The notes under the pieces: generated by a model
What the model saw: the letters and a program-made list of their open reading frames with translations, nothing else
What the model was told of the DNA's origin: nothing
Databases searched by the model: none
Position numbers and translations under genes: made by a program
Assembly: GCF_004116385.1 (NCBI RefSeq)
Contig: NZ_PEIB01000036.1
Location: forward strand, 1-52,439
From: Veronia nyctiphanis
Lineage (GTDB): Bacteria; Pseudomonadota; Gammaproteobacteria; Enterobacterales; Vibrionaceae
Reading direction: 5' to 3'
Length of the DNA stretch: 52,439 nt
Shown here: positions 9,074 through 17,352 of the stretch, piece after piece
How the letters are laid out: each line of letters opens with the position of its first letter
How positions within the stretch are numbered: the stretch's first letter is position 1

Positions 9074-10930
9074 TTAACCGCCAGTGCCGCCAGTTACACC
9101 TGTAGTACCAGTTGTACCGGTTACGGTGCCACAGATACCAGCGTTGAAGTTGATTGTTGTTTCTTCGTTGGCATCGGAAACATTGACAGTTGTCCTCTTA
9201 TAATCTGTTCCCTTACTTGTGGTCAACCAAGTGTCAACTTTGAACTCTTTGTTCGCTGGGACTTTAAATTCCACTGTTCCTTGGTCAGTTATTTGCTGTT
9301 TGCCATAATACTTGTAAGGGGAAGATGTAGTGACCTGAACCAGAGCATTTTGCTTCTTTGGCCCCAGATTATTATCTTGACACGTGCTCGTTACATCAAC
9401 ACTCAATGTTTTTAGAGCCTCTGGTGCCAACGATTTCAATGTCACTTTCGCATTGTTTAAGTCGTCACAAAAGTTGCCTGACAGCTTTGTATTGCCTTCG
9501 GTACCGTTTTCAAGTACGTAGCTTTCAATCACTGATGTATTGTCCGGACCGAGGACGTCTAGGGTACCTTGGAAGCTTGGAACATTCCAAAAAGTATGGG
9601 ACGTTATTTCATCAAAGTTGACAGTCTCGGACCAACTACCGCCGTCACGTCTGAGAACCGTTGTGATTGGGTATTGATCACCACCACCTGAAACTTCAAA
9701 CTCAATATCAACCTTACGACAGTTTTCGCTAGCAAAATAGTCGAGGTTGTAATACGACAAGTGGGTGATTTCTGCTTCCACGATGAATACATTACCTTCT
9801 TGTCTTACAATTCTGCCCTGTCCGTCATACTTCCACCGACCATTGACTTCATCGTATGACCAAAGTGGAATTTGTCCATTTAGTTCTAGAGCTTTACCTT
9901 CAGCGTCAGTTGTATCTGCGGGGACTTTAAACTCTAGTTTGACAGGGTCTGCGGCCGCATCTTTAGCTTCAAGATTTGCAACAACCTGCCCTTTTTCATT
10001 TGACAGTTCAATTGCAGTAAAACCAGCAGAAATGAAGTTTATGCGTCCGTTTTCAGGAAGGTCAATATCGTTGTTTGTGTCATCAGAAAGATCAACGCTG
10101 ATAGGCGCTAAACCACCCGGGAAAGCATCAAGAGGAGACGTTTCTTGATCTGTGTCAGACTCACCAGCATCATTTGAGAAATAAACGACATTGGCTGTAA
10201 CTTCGCCAGTTACTTCATTTCCATACTTATCTTTCAAAACAGTATCTTTTGGTATTTCAAGTGCAACTGTTCCGCCGGCTAAGTTCGCTTTTGATGAATC
10301 AGTTTGAATTTCAATAGCTTCAGTAGTTCCACCTTCAACTGAGCCGAATTTTGCTTGTTGGCCTGCAATTGCAATTTCTTTGTTTTCAGTACCTACAACA
10401 GGCGTCAGTTGGATTGTTTCAGACTGGCCCAGCTTTGACGTACCTGTTTGGCCAGCGTCGCTATTTCCTCTAATGTAAAGCGACCTACTGGTCGAGAAAT
10501 AGTCGTCATCTTTAACAAGAACCTCTAACTCAAACGATTGTTGTTGAGCTTCCTTGAGGTGAATAACAAATTGACCACTTTTTGTTTCATAAGCCTGCCC
10601 TAAGATTTTTGTGTCTTCTGCTGCTGCAGCTTGCACATTATCTGGGATGTCTTTGCTTGTCACCCGTGTAGCGCCTGAAACTGTTACCAATTCACGTTCG
10701 TCTAGATCTGTGCTTAGGTCATCTTTGAGATAAAACGTAATGGATTTACCTTCTGGCAGCGCTTGATTGAGTTCGACAAGTGATACGGTTAAAGGGTTTT
10801 CAATCGTTTTCGCTGCTTCTGGCGGAGCTGGTACTTGTTCATCAGCTTTTCTTGGCTCTACACAGCCAGTAAGCGCAAATGCCGCACATGCGGATGCGAG
10901 CACGGTTTTTTTCATGTTCGGGATATTCAT
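9074..10930 (-). CDS. Large lipoprotein with CILP/FAM171-like domain
   Basis: This 618-aa protein has a type II signal peptide with lipobox LTGC near residue 22, so it is probably a membrane-anchored lipoprotein. A middle region (about 190-400) resembles the CILP/FAM171-like beta domain: an EIPKDTVLKDKYGNEVTGEV segment, then an IPLWSYDE..G.W stretch, then HLSYYNLDYF. The C-terminal part has Ig-like strands, paired cysteines, and ends in a Gly/Thr-rich tail (GTTGTTGVTGGTGG). Function is unknown; surface adhesion or matrix binding is inference. Start choice is between 10930 and an ATG five codons later, both giving the same lipobox. Confidence 0.8.
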   Translation of the reverse strand: MNIPNMKKTVLASACAAFALTGCVEPRKADEQVPAPPEAAKTIENPLTVSLVELNQALPEGKSITFYLKDDLSTDLDERELVTVSGATRVTSKDIPDNVQAAAAEDTKILGQAYETKSGQFVIHLKEAQQQSFELEVLVKDDDYFSTSRSLYIRGNSDAGQTGTSKLGQSETIQLTPVVGTENKEIAIAGQQAKFGSVEGGTTEAIEIQTDSSKANLAGGTVALEIPKDTVLKDKYGNEVTGEVTANVVYFSNDAGESDTDQETSPLDAFPGGLAPISVDLSDDTNNDIDLPENGRINFISAGFTAIELSNEKGQVVANLEAKDAAADPVKLEFKVPADTTDAEGKALELNGQIPLWSYDEVNGRWKYDGQGRIVRQEGNVFIVEAEITHLSYYNLDYFASENCRKVDIEFEVSGGGDQYPITTVLRRDGGSWSETVNFDEITSHTFWNVPSFQGTLDVLGPDNTSVIESYVLENGTEGNTKLSGNFCDDLNNAKVTLKSLAPEALKTLSVDVTSTCQDNNLGPKKQNALVQVTTSSPYKYYGKQQITDQGTVEFKVPANKEFKVDTWLTTSKGTDYKRTTVNVSDANEETTINFNAGICGTVTGTTGTTGVTGGTGG

Positions 10931-11019
10931 GCCTAGCCTTAATTCATATTAGAAATAAACTGGAATTTTGAGCTAGGGTATAGAAAATCTGTACAAAATC
11001 AGTGATTTTTATATTTCAT

Positions 11020-11055
11020 GAACCATAAATGAGATCACTGGCTCATTTATGGTTC
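11020..11055. repeat. Perfect 14-bp inverted repeat
   Basis: GAACCATAAATGAG and its exact complement flank an 8-nt loop. It lies downstream of the NTF2-like gene on the minus strand. On that strand it lacks a clean U-tract; on the plus strand it is followed by AATTTTT. It may be a terminator or a protein-binding site. Confidence 0.75.
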
Positions 11056-11158
11056 AATTTTTGAGTTTAACGTTGCCAATTGATTGTTTTGTGACTAGCA
11101 ATTCGGCCTGTGGGATGGGCTAAACTTGGCGAAAAATACATCAAATTCTTAGCCCCTA

Positions 11159-11698
11159 CTACTTAGCCCCAACAATCTCAAAATCATCAACGCGCAGTTT
11201 GGCCGAACCGTCTTTTTGAAGAACCCATAATTCCTTGGTAATGATGCCGTAAGCATTGTTCATTTCCCAAGATGCTGACACTATTGCTGCATCACCGCTG
11301 ACGACTTCCAGTTTGGTCCCCATATATTTTACGTCATCAAAACCCTGCCCTATGATGTTGGTCCAAAATGCTTGGATTGACACTTTTCCGATAAAAATAC
11401 CGAATGGCATGGCGGTCATCACAGCGCCTTCCTCATATTGATTTGCAGCACCTGCGGCATCGCCGCGGTTAAAGGCACTTTTCCATCCCTCACTGGCTTT
11501 TAACACCGCTTCTGTGACGCGTTTTTTGTCAGCGTCGCTGATTTGTAGACCTTGTGGTGCTTTGTAGTAGTCAACAACATTCATTGGTAGCTTGGGTTGT
11601 GGCTTCTTGTGCTCGTGAGCGACAGCAGATGGAGCTGAAACAAGAAAAGCCGTTGCCATTACTGCACTGATGATCGATGTCTTTGTGGTTTTCTTCAT
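11159..11698 (-). CDS. Secreted SnoaL/DUF4440-like (NTF2-fold) protein
   Basis: This 179-aa protein has a Sec signal peptide ending near PSAVA and then a histidine-rich HEHKKPQPK segment. The mature part shows the NTF2-like pattern of the SgcJ/DUF4440 group: AVLKASEGWKSAFNRGDAAGAA, then VMTAMPFGIFIGKVSIQAFW, and a final VLQKDGSAKLRVDDFEIV strand pair. The fold binds small hydrophobic ligands or acts as an isomerase or polyketide cyclase; no substrate can be named. The ribosome site GAGGAT precedes the ATG. It appears monocistronic. Confidence 0.78.
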   Translation of the reverse strand: MKKTTKTSIISAVMATAFLVSAPSAVAHEHKKPQPKLPMNVVDYYKAPQGLQISDADKKRVTEAVLKASEGWKSAFNRGDAAGAANQYEEGAVMTAMPFGIFIGKVSIQAFWTNIIGQGFDDVKYMGTKLEVVSGDAAIVSASWEMNNAYGIITKELWVLQKDGSAKLRVDDFEIVGAK

Positions 11699-12058
11699 AA
11701 TATCCTCTTGTATTCTTATTGAGCATCAAAGTATCCATAGTGACTGTTAGTCGATGCTCTCCATAATGTTCGTGATTACTAGAATAAGGTTTTTTCCAAT
11801 CAGATAAATATGTGTTCGTTGAAATGACTGTTTAGATAAAACGATTAATCGATTCTGATATACCGTTCGTAAATTAAAGACGGATTCAAATTCAGTTGAA
11901 ATATGCTTCTTGTTGATATGCTAAATAAATAATCCATACATTATGCCCTAAAAACTTACTCAGTGTCGTACGGTTAAATAAAGGCATCTACTCTGTGCTG
12001 TTAAAAAACTACCGCCTATAATTTAGAGGGATTACGTCTTGCGGATTTAGCAGAATTT
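11699..12058. other. Divergent promoter region upstream of diguanylate cyclase
   Basis: About 360 bp between two divergent genes. It is AT-rich. I see no c-di-GMP riboswitch motif, clear operator or repeat. Confidence 0.4.
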
Positions 12059-13822
12059 ATGTTTGATAATATGAAAATTAAAAACAAACTTCCTTTTGTC
12101 ATTATTACATTCGCGCTTATTTCAGCAATTATTACAGGTGGAATCAGTTTTAAATATTCTGCTGACCAGTTAACGTCATCAGCCGAGGGCAAGTTAACTG
12201 CGCTATTGGAATCGAGAAAAGAGTCATTAACACACTATTTTGAAATTATCAGCAAAGATATCGTGTTTCAGAGTCGTTCACCAACCGTCAGAGAGGCAAT
12301 GGCTTCTTTCGGTGAAGGCTGGAAACTTATCGACAGCGACCCCAAAAGGGCACTACAAGCGCTGTATATTTCTGATAATCCGTTCGATGTTGGGCAGAAA
12401 GAATCACTGACCCACAGTGATGACGGCTCCATATACAGCAAGTATCACAGCGACTTCCATGGTTATTTTCGCAACTTGGCTGCTACACATGGTTACTATG
12501 ACATTTTTCTCGTTAATCAAAAGGGAGATATCGTTTATTCCGTAAAGAAGGAAAACGACTATGCCACCAATTTGTTGAGAGGTGAATGGAAAGACAGTCA
12601 CATTGCCGAGGCTTTCATTCAGATAAATAAAAACCCTTCTGTCGGCTCCTTGTATCTGACTGACTATTTTAATTACGGCCCGAGTAATAATGAACCAGAG
12701 GCATTTCTAGCCACACCTATTCATATAAAAGGCGAGGAATATATAGGTGTTTTGATCTTCCAAATGCCTATTGCGGCGCTTAATTCTGTTATGCATGTCA
12801 CCGCGGGGATGGGGGAAACTGGTGAAACATTCCTTGTTGGTTCAGATCGCCTCATGCGCAGTGACTCTCGATTTTTAGGCTCTAAGAGTATTTTGAAAAC
12901 ACGTGTTGATACAGACTCAGTTGATAAAGCGCTGAAAGGAATATCAGGGATACACACTGAGATGGATTACAGAGATGAGGAAGTGTTATCTGCTTTTGCG
13001 CCTTTTAAATATATGAGTTTGAATTGGGCCATCATCGCAGAAGTTGAAAGAGCAGAAATTTTACTCGGCTTGTACGAGCTCACCGCTATTCTACTTACCG
13101 CCATGTTGATAGGCAGCGTCGGTATTTTGCTTGTTGGTTATTATATTGCTTCAGATATTGCCACGCCGATTTCCAATATGACGACTATTATGAACCGGCT
13201 TGCCGACAACGACCTTGATATCAATATCTCGGTATCACAAAGAAAAGATGAAGTAGGTTGCATGGCGAAGGCGCTGGAGGTCTTTAAGAGCAATGCGATC
13301 GAGCGCGATAAGTTACAGAAGAAGCTCACGCATATGGCTCACCATGACATGCTGACAGGGCTCCCGACACGCAAGCTGATCATGGATAGGTTGCAGGACA
13401 TTACTGCTGAGTCAGGTAAGGAGAGCAGGACGTTTGCTGTCATGTTTGCGGATCTCGATAATTTTAAAACCGTCAATGACACCCTTGGCCACCATATTGG
13501 TGATGAGGTAATCAAAACTGCCGCCAGAATATTTAAAGAGTCGCTAAAGGAAGAAGACTTTGTCGCTCGAATCGGCGGTGATGAGTTTATTATTTTGGTG
13601 ACTGATGTTGCAGATGCGGATGCAGCGTTGATTGTCGCTAACAAGTTAGTTGTCGCGATAAAAACAGGGCTTAGCGTTGTTTGTGCGACTATCCCTGTTA
13701 CCCTGAGCCTTGGTGTTGCTATTTACCCTGAAGATGCTGGAGATGTCACGTCGCTTATTCGCCATGCTGATGAGGCAATGTATCGAGCGAAAGAAGCCAG
13801 TAAAAACCGTTGCAGTCGTTAG
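12059..13822 (+). CDS. Membrane diguanylate cyclase (Cache-HAMP-GGDEF)
   Basis: This 587-aa protein has an N-terminal membrane helix, a periplasmic Cache-type sensor (about residues 35-330), a second membrane helix, a HAMP segment (ISNMTTIMNRLADNDLDINI) and a C-terminal GGDEF domain. The active-site motif RIGGDEF is intact with GGDEF at residues 506-510, together with ADLDNFKTVNDTLGHHIGDE, so c-di-GMP synthesis is expected. The position of the inhibitory I-site (RxxD, five residues upstream) reads KEED, so classical product inhibition may be altered. The sensed ligand is unknown. No EAL domain is present. The ribosome site is weak. Confidence 0.92.
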   Translation: MFDNMKIKNKLPFVIITFALISAIITGGISFKYSADQLTSSAEGKLTALLESRKESLTHYFEIISKDIVFQSRSPTVREAMASFGEGWKLIDSDPKRALQALYISDNPFDVGQKESLTHSDDGSIYSKYHSDFHGYFRNLAATHGYYDIFLVNQKGDIVYSVKKENDYATNLLRGEWKDSHIAEAFIQINKNPSVGSLYLTDYFNYGPSNNEPEAFLATPIHIKGEEYIGVLIFQMPIAALNSVMHVTAGMGETGETFLVGSDRLMRSDSRFLGSKSILKTRVDTDSVDKALKGISGIHTEMDYRDEEVLSAFAPFKYMSLNWAIIAEVERAEILLGLYELTAILLTAMLIGSVGILLVGYYIASDIATPISNMTTIMNRLADNDLDINISVSQRKDEVGCMAKALEVFKSNAIERDKLQKKLTHMAHHDMLTGLPTRKLIMDRLQDITAESGKESRTFAVMFADLDNFKTVNDTLGHHIGDEVIKTAARIFKESLKEEDFVARIGGDEFIILVTDVADADAALIVANKLVVAIKTGLSVVCATIPVTLSLGVAIYPEDAGDVTSLIRHADEAMYRAKEASKNRCSR

Positions 13823-14470
13823 GAAAGTTTCAATTAGTAATGATGGAACCAATCTGGCTGCAAAGGTACTCAGTAATATCTCACGTTAGCAAGTAACCTT
13901 TTAAAGAGCTTGCAATACGAAATGCCGATGCATTGGTAACCTTATTCCAGAGGAGAGCCTGCGCAAAACCGTAACTGTAGTGATGCCGACAGACGCTCAC
14001 ACAGGAAGCGGAGGAGAACGGCACTGAGAGCCTTGCGCGCTTAACAACAATAATACTTCTTTCTATTCACTATTCTCTCGACACTCTTATCCGTTCATAC
14101 CTCATATCCAGGCGAGCTTTTTTCGACTCCACGTGCCAGTGTCTCTCACAACAGCCTTCTTGTGAGCCCGTTTCTCTTTAATTCGAAAAAAAACTTCGCA
14201 GCTAGATGTCTGATATTTCCTTTTAAAAGCCAATAACTTACCGAACACCTACCTATAAAAATAAAAAACAACGTTTCAAATGAAACAAAAAAACACTGTA
14301 CATATAATTTTGAACGATGTTTAATTGAGCCCGTCTTCAGAGGAGAGCTTCTGAAAATCAGAAGTCAGAATTTATAAGTAAGGTACGGAAGAGACAGAGT
14401 ATTCCTGCGTATCTTGTGGTGTTAGACAAGAGTCTGACGAAAAAATAGATAAACAATACTAGGTGTAATC
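13823..14470. other. 650-bp non-coding strip, includes structured RNA candidate and omp leader
   Basis: No convincing gene is present. At 13953-14040 GAGAGCCT occurs twice (13953 and 14026), and GCGCAA (13961) can pair with TTGCGC (14033) around smaller nested stems (GCCG/CGGC, CGCT/AGCG). This is a possible small structured RNA of unknown type. From 14327 on lies the leader of the following beta-barrel gene, copied upstream of the second barrel. Confidence 0.35.
14327..14373 (+). promoter_or_regulatory. Duplicated leader element, copy 1
   Basis: This 47-nt segment upstream of the first beta-barrel gene contains the hairpin CTTCTG/CAGAAG. It aligns well with 15253-15299 upstream of the second barrel. 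Its retention outside the coding region suggests a shared 5'-UTR control element, or simply the edge of the duplicated unit. Confidence 0.55.
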
Positions 14471-15124
14471 ATGAAAAAGTTTGTACTTTCAGCTGCTGTA
14501 ATCGCTACTTCAATCATGGCTCAATCGGCGTTTGCTGCGACTAACGCGAGCAACGATTACAATTTCGTTTCTGGTGGTGTTCAATTCAGCAAGTTCAATA
14601 ATGAAATGCCTACGAAAGCGAAGAAAGGCGGAGAGTTTGAATCGTCTAAAAAAGTCATGGGTGGTTATGTTCGTGGTAGCTATAACTTTGCAGACAACTT
14701 CTTTACAGAAGCCCGCGTTGACCTGTCTAAGAAAGGTGATGCAAAAGTGACTGATGGTCTGGTTGGTATCGGTTACTACCAGCCAATCAACAATGATCTG
14801 TCTCTATATGGTCTGGCTGGCTACTCTGCAAAGCAATTCAAGCTTCCTAACAAAACTGGTGGCAAAGACAAGCTAAAAGAGAAAGGCCTGACTGGTGAAA
14901 TTGGTGCGAAATACCATGCGACTGACAGCTGGACCATTGAGCCAGCGATTCGTTACTCAAAATATGACCACAGTGCTTATGAAGTAAAACTGGGTAACAC
15001 CATTAACGTATACAAAAACGTTAGCCTTGAAGCAAACGTGAGCCAAGACCAGTTCAAACCTAAGGGCGCGGATGAGAAAACCAAGCAAACTAAGTTCATG
15101 CTGGGTGCGCGTTACAACTTCTAA
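14471..15124 (+). CDS. Outer-membrane beta-barrel protein, tandem copy 1
   Basis: This 217-aa protein has a Sec signal peptide (cleavage near SAFA) and then the alternating pattern of a small eight-strand-type outer-membrane barrel. It shows YVRGSYNFADNFFTEARVDL and IGYYQPINNDLSLYGLAGYSA, and ends in the typical terminal phenylalanine LGARYNF. It resembles general porin-family/OMP_b-brl proteins; ligand and function are unknown. The ribosome site AGGTG lies before the ATG. It is clearly paralogous to the next gene, with the same blocks in the same order. It has its own terminator. Confidence 0.85.
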   Translation: MKKFVLSAAVIATSIMAQSAFAATNASNDYNFVSGGVQFSKFNNEMPTKAKKGGEFESSKKVMGGYVRGSYNFADNFFTEARVDLSKKGDAKVTDGLVGIGYYQPINNDLSLYGLAGYSAKQFKLPNKTGGKDKLKEKGLTGEIGAKYHATDSWTIEPAIRYSKYDHSAYEVKLGNTINVYKNVSLEANVSQDQFKPKGADEKTKQTKFMLGARYNF

Positions 15125-15150
15125 AGTTGAATGCTAATAAAGTAAAAAAA

Positions 15151-15171
15151 GCCGCCTTGTGCGGCTTTTTT
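15151..15171 (+). terminator. Intrinsic terminator of beta-barrel copy 1
   Basis: Stem GCCGC/GCGGC, loop CTTGT, then six Ts. The same hairpin sequence follows copy 2. Confidence 0.92.
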
Positions 15172-15252
15172 CGTTCTGACAGGAGAAACTGAGCTAAAAC
15201 CTGCCATACGTTTTTTGGAATAATCACTTATCCCTTTGAGATATTTTTATCT

Positions 15253-15299
15253 GAGCCTATTTTCTGAAGAATGCTTCTTAAAATCAGAAATAAGAATTT
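15253..15299 (+). promoter_or_regulatory. Duplicated leader element, copy 2
   Basis: Counterpart of 14327-14373, sharing GAGCC, TTCTGAAGA/TTCAGAGGA, GCTTCT, AAAATCAGAA and AGAATTT in order. It lies about 100 bp upstream of the second beta-barrel gene. Confidence 0.55.
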
Positions 15300-15398
15300 C
15301 GTTCGTAATCTATATGGATAGGCAAGCCATGCTTGTTTACCTGTTTGAGTCAACTATATTGGGTCAGCCACATCCAGTTGAATTAAATAGGGTGAATA

Positions 15399-16031
15399 AT
15401 GAAAAAGTCCGCATTTGTAACTGTTCTAATTTTCTCCTCTGTCTCTATACAATCTGCGCTCGCTGCCAGCGAAGACTATAGTTTCATTTCGGGTGGCCTC
15501 CAGCTAACTCAATTTAATCAAGAAATCCCAACAAAACTGAATGACGATGCCACCTCAAAACGTCTTATGGGTGGTTACCTTCGCGGTAGTTTGAGTTTCA
15601 TAGATAACGTCTTCGCTGAAGTTCGTCTTGATATGGAAAAGAAAGATGACGCGAAAATCACGTACGGCCTTATTGGACTTGGCTACTATCAGCCGATCAA
15701 CAGCGATTTATCTGCTTATGGTTTACTCGGCTACGCGACGGAGCGCTTCGAACTGCCTTTTGAAGGCGTCAAAGCAAAGGAAAAGGAGAAGGGCATAACT
15801 GCTGAGGTAGGTGCTAAATACCATGTCTCTGACATTTGGCTTTTTGAGCCGGCGTTGCGCTACGGAAAGTACGATAAAAGTGCCTTTGAATTAAGATTAG
15901 GTAACAACATTGGTGTTTATGACAGCATTAGCGTCGAGGCTAATATTGGTTTCGAACAGTTCCAACGTAAAGGTGATGATAAAAGGCTGAAACAAACTAA
16001 ATTTACGCTGGGTGCACGTTATAGTTTTTAA
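15399..16031 (+). CDS. Outer-membrane beta-barrel protein, tandem copy 2
   Basis: This 210-aa paralog of the preceding gene has a signal peptide (cleavage near SALA). It keeps the blocks FISGGLQLTQFNQEIPTK, GLGYYQPINSDLSAYGLLGY, GAKYHVSDIWLFEPALRYGKYD and the terminal LGARYSF. The DNA has diverged while the protein pattern is kept, so this is an old duplication under selection rather than a recent copy. An upstream in-frame reading is not needed; the ATG at 15399 follows AGGGTGAATA. Separate leader and terminator suggest independent expression of the two barrels. Confidence 0.85.
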   Translation: MKKSAFVTVLIFSSVSIQSALAASEDYSFISGGLQLTQFNQEIPTKLNDDATSKRLMGGYLRGSLSFIDNVFAEVRLDMEKKDDAKITYGLIGLGYYQPINSDLSAYGLLGYATERFELPFEGVKAKEKEKGITAEVGAKYHVSDIWLFEPALRYGKYDKSAFELRLGNNIGVYDSISVEANIGFEQFQRKGDDKRLKQTKFTLGARYSF

Positions 16032-16060
16032 CAGTGAATGTCTAAAAAGAGTGAATTTAG

Positions 16061-16082
16061 AAGCCGCCTTGTGCGGCTTTTT
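16061..16082 (+). terminator. Intrinsic terminator of beta-barrel copy 2
   Basis: AAGCCGC/GCGGCTT with loop CTTGT and a following T-run. The core is identical to the copy 1 terminator. Confidence 0.9.
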
Positions 16083-16108
16083 CACACTTTGAAATCAAAG
16101 TGACGCAT

Positions 16109-16133
16109 AAAAAGCCCTGCTGTATTGCAGGGC
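16109..16133 (-). terminator. Intrinsic terminator for the minus-strand secreted protein gene
   Basis: On the minus strand the stem GCCCTGC/GCAGGGC (16114-16133) is followed by TTTTTATG. It lies downstream of the gene ending at 16223. Confidence 0.8.
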
Positions 16134-16222
16134 AAACTGGGTAAACGCTTGCGTGCCAGTATAGTAAGGGCAGGTAAAAATTTATCTGTTCTACCGAGGT
16201 GGAAAACAGACAAAAAGCACGG

Positions 16223-16696
16223 CTAGTAAGCCGAGCAAAGCTGAGTATTTGCAGCAACCACGGTTGAAGAGTAAACGAATCCAGCAACATCAATGATCAT
16301 GGTGTTGTAGCTAATAAGGTTACTTTCATCATATTCGGGTGTCGGCCATGTGTGGCGTGTTTCGTTCAATTCAGCAGGCAAATTGACGTTCATACAGTAA
16401 TAAATTTGGCCAGTGACTATTTGATAATTATTTCCCAGTAAGCGAGATGTTCGCCAGTTAATATTGGGTAAGTAGCGCTTCTTAGATATGTAGTTTACAA
16501 CATTTACCGTAGCTGACTGAGGTATGTAACCAGAAAAATGTGCAACATCAACAACGCCGAGATCACCATTTGGTGCTTTATAAAAAAATGATTCTGAATA
16601 GTTGTCGGGTACATCAACAAAAGTATATCCGTCAGCTGATGCACCGAAAGAAAGAAGTACTGTAGTACTCAGTGTTAGTAGTGATTTTAATTTCAT
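16223..16696 (-). CDS. Small secreted protein of unknown function
   Basis: This 157-aa protein has a clear Sec signal peptide (MKLKSLLTLSTTVLLSFGAS, cleavage near SADG). The mature part is rich in Tyr and Asn, carries two cysteines (YYCMN and the near-terminal QLCSAY), and shows no motif I recognise. It is probably periplasmic or secreted; the two cysteines could form a disulfide. It appears monocistronic with its own terminator downstream. Neighbours give no functional hint. Confidence 0.7.
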   Translation of the reverse strand: MKLKSLLTLSTTVLLSFGASADGYTFVDVPDNYSESFFYKAPNGDLGVVDVAHFSGYIPQSATVNVVNYISKKRYLPNINWRTSRLLGNNYQIVTGQIYYCMNVNLPAELNETRHTWPTPEYDESNLISYNTMIIDVAGFVYSSTVVAANTQLCSAY

Positions 16697-16890
16697 GAAA
16701 ACCCTAAAAGCTATCCTTGATTTAGTGTTTTCAATACTCAGATAATTCAGTTTTTAACACAAATGATGATTATTTATATAGGGCTATAAATTAAAGGTAT
16801 ACTGCTAATAGTTCGAACAAAAAAGATTATGACTAAATATAACTATGACATTTTGGTGTGAAACCATAGGTTTGTATATTACATCGAAAA

Positions 16891-16921
16891 GTGGCAAGAA
16901 TAAAACGTGCTACTCTGCCAC
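16891..16921 (-). terminator. Possible terminator of MazG-like gene
   Basis: On the minus strand, GTGGCA and TGCCAC (six base pairs) enclose an 18-19-nt loop and are followed by CTTTTC. It lies just after the MazG-like stop. The stem is short and the loop long. Confidence 0.4.
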
Positions 16922-16928
16922 GATTATT

Positions 16929-17306
16929 TTACTTTTCCTTTTTGTATTCTTCTTCTAAAGCTCTCTTTTGTGATTTTTTAACTTCATCCCAAGGCTCGTT
17001 ATTTTCAATCGCTGAAATACGTTGATTATATTTATTGAAGGCGCGTGATATCACAGAGTCAAGATTAACATCATGCGTTTTTTCAAGAGCAGCGACAGTG
17101 TTTAGGAACCCCCAGAGCACATCACCTAGCTCGTCTTCAATATAGCAATGACGAGATTTAGAAAGTTCTTCTGAAACCTCATCAATCTCATTTTTCACTG
17201 CATCAAGATATGTTTGCGGGCCTTCAAACCATGTATTGTTATCGTCATAGTTACACTTGCGCTGAACAACAGTAAGTAACTGTTTGAATGTCTGAAAATC
17301 GTCCAT
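16929..17306 (-). CDS. MazG-like nucleotide pyrophosphohydrolase
   Basis: This 125-aa all-alpha protein has the MazG-type magnesium motif: EIDEVSEEL (EExxE-like) followed by EDELGDVLWGFLN (ExxD-like). Family members hydrolyse nucleoside triphosphates, often non-canonical ones, to monophosphate and pyrophosphate, acting as house-cleaning enzymes. The C-terminal third is highly charged (KKSQKRALEEEYKKEK). It is a single-domain protein, shorter than E. coli MazG. It lies among small minus-strand genes of unrelated function, as in accessory regions. The specific substrate is unknown. Confidence 0.82.
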   Translation of the reverse strand: MDDFQTFKQLLTVVQRKCNYDDNNTWFEGPQTYLDAVKNEIDEVSEELSKSRHCYIEDELGDVLWGFLNTVAALEKTHDVNLDSVISRAFNKYNQRISAIENNEPWDEVKKSQKRALEEEYKKEK

Positions 17307-17352
17307 TTAGCTGTGTTTCCAAATAGCGTTGCTAAGATGCTCCAGTCTTTAG

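Noticed and set aside
13953-14040. Cobalamin-riboswitch-like words (GTAACTGTAG and GGCACTG) in the non-coding strip.
   Set aside because: The defining core (AGGGAA, GCCCCCGCAACTGT order, closing GGGAAG) is missing, and the downstream genes are barrels unrelated in type to BtuB.
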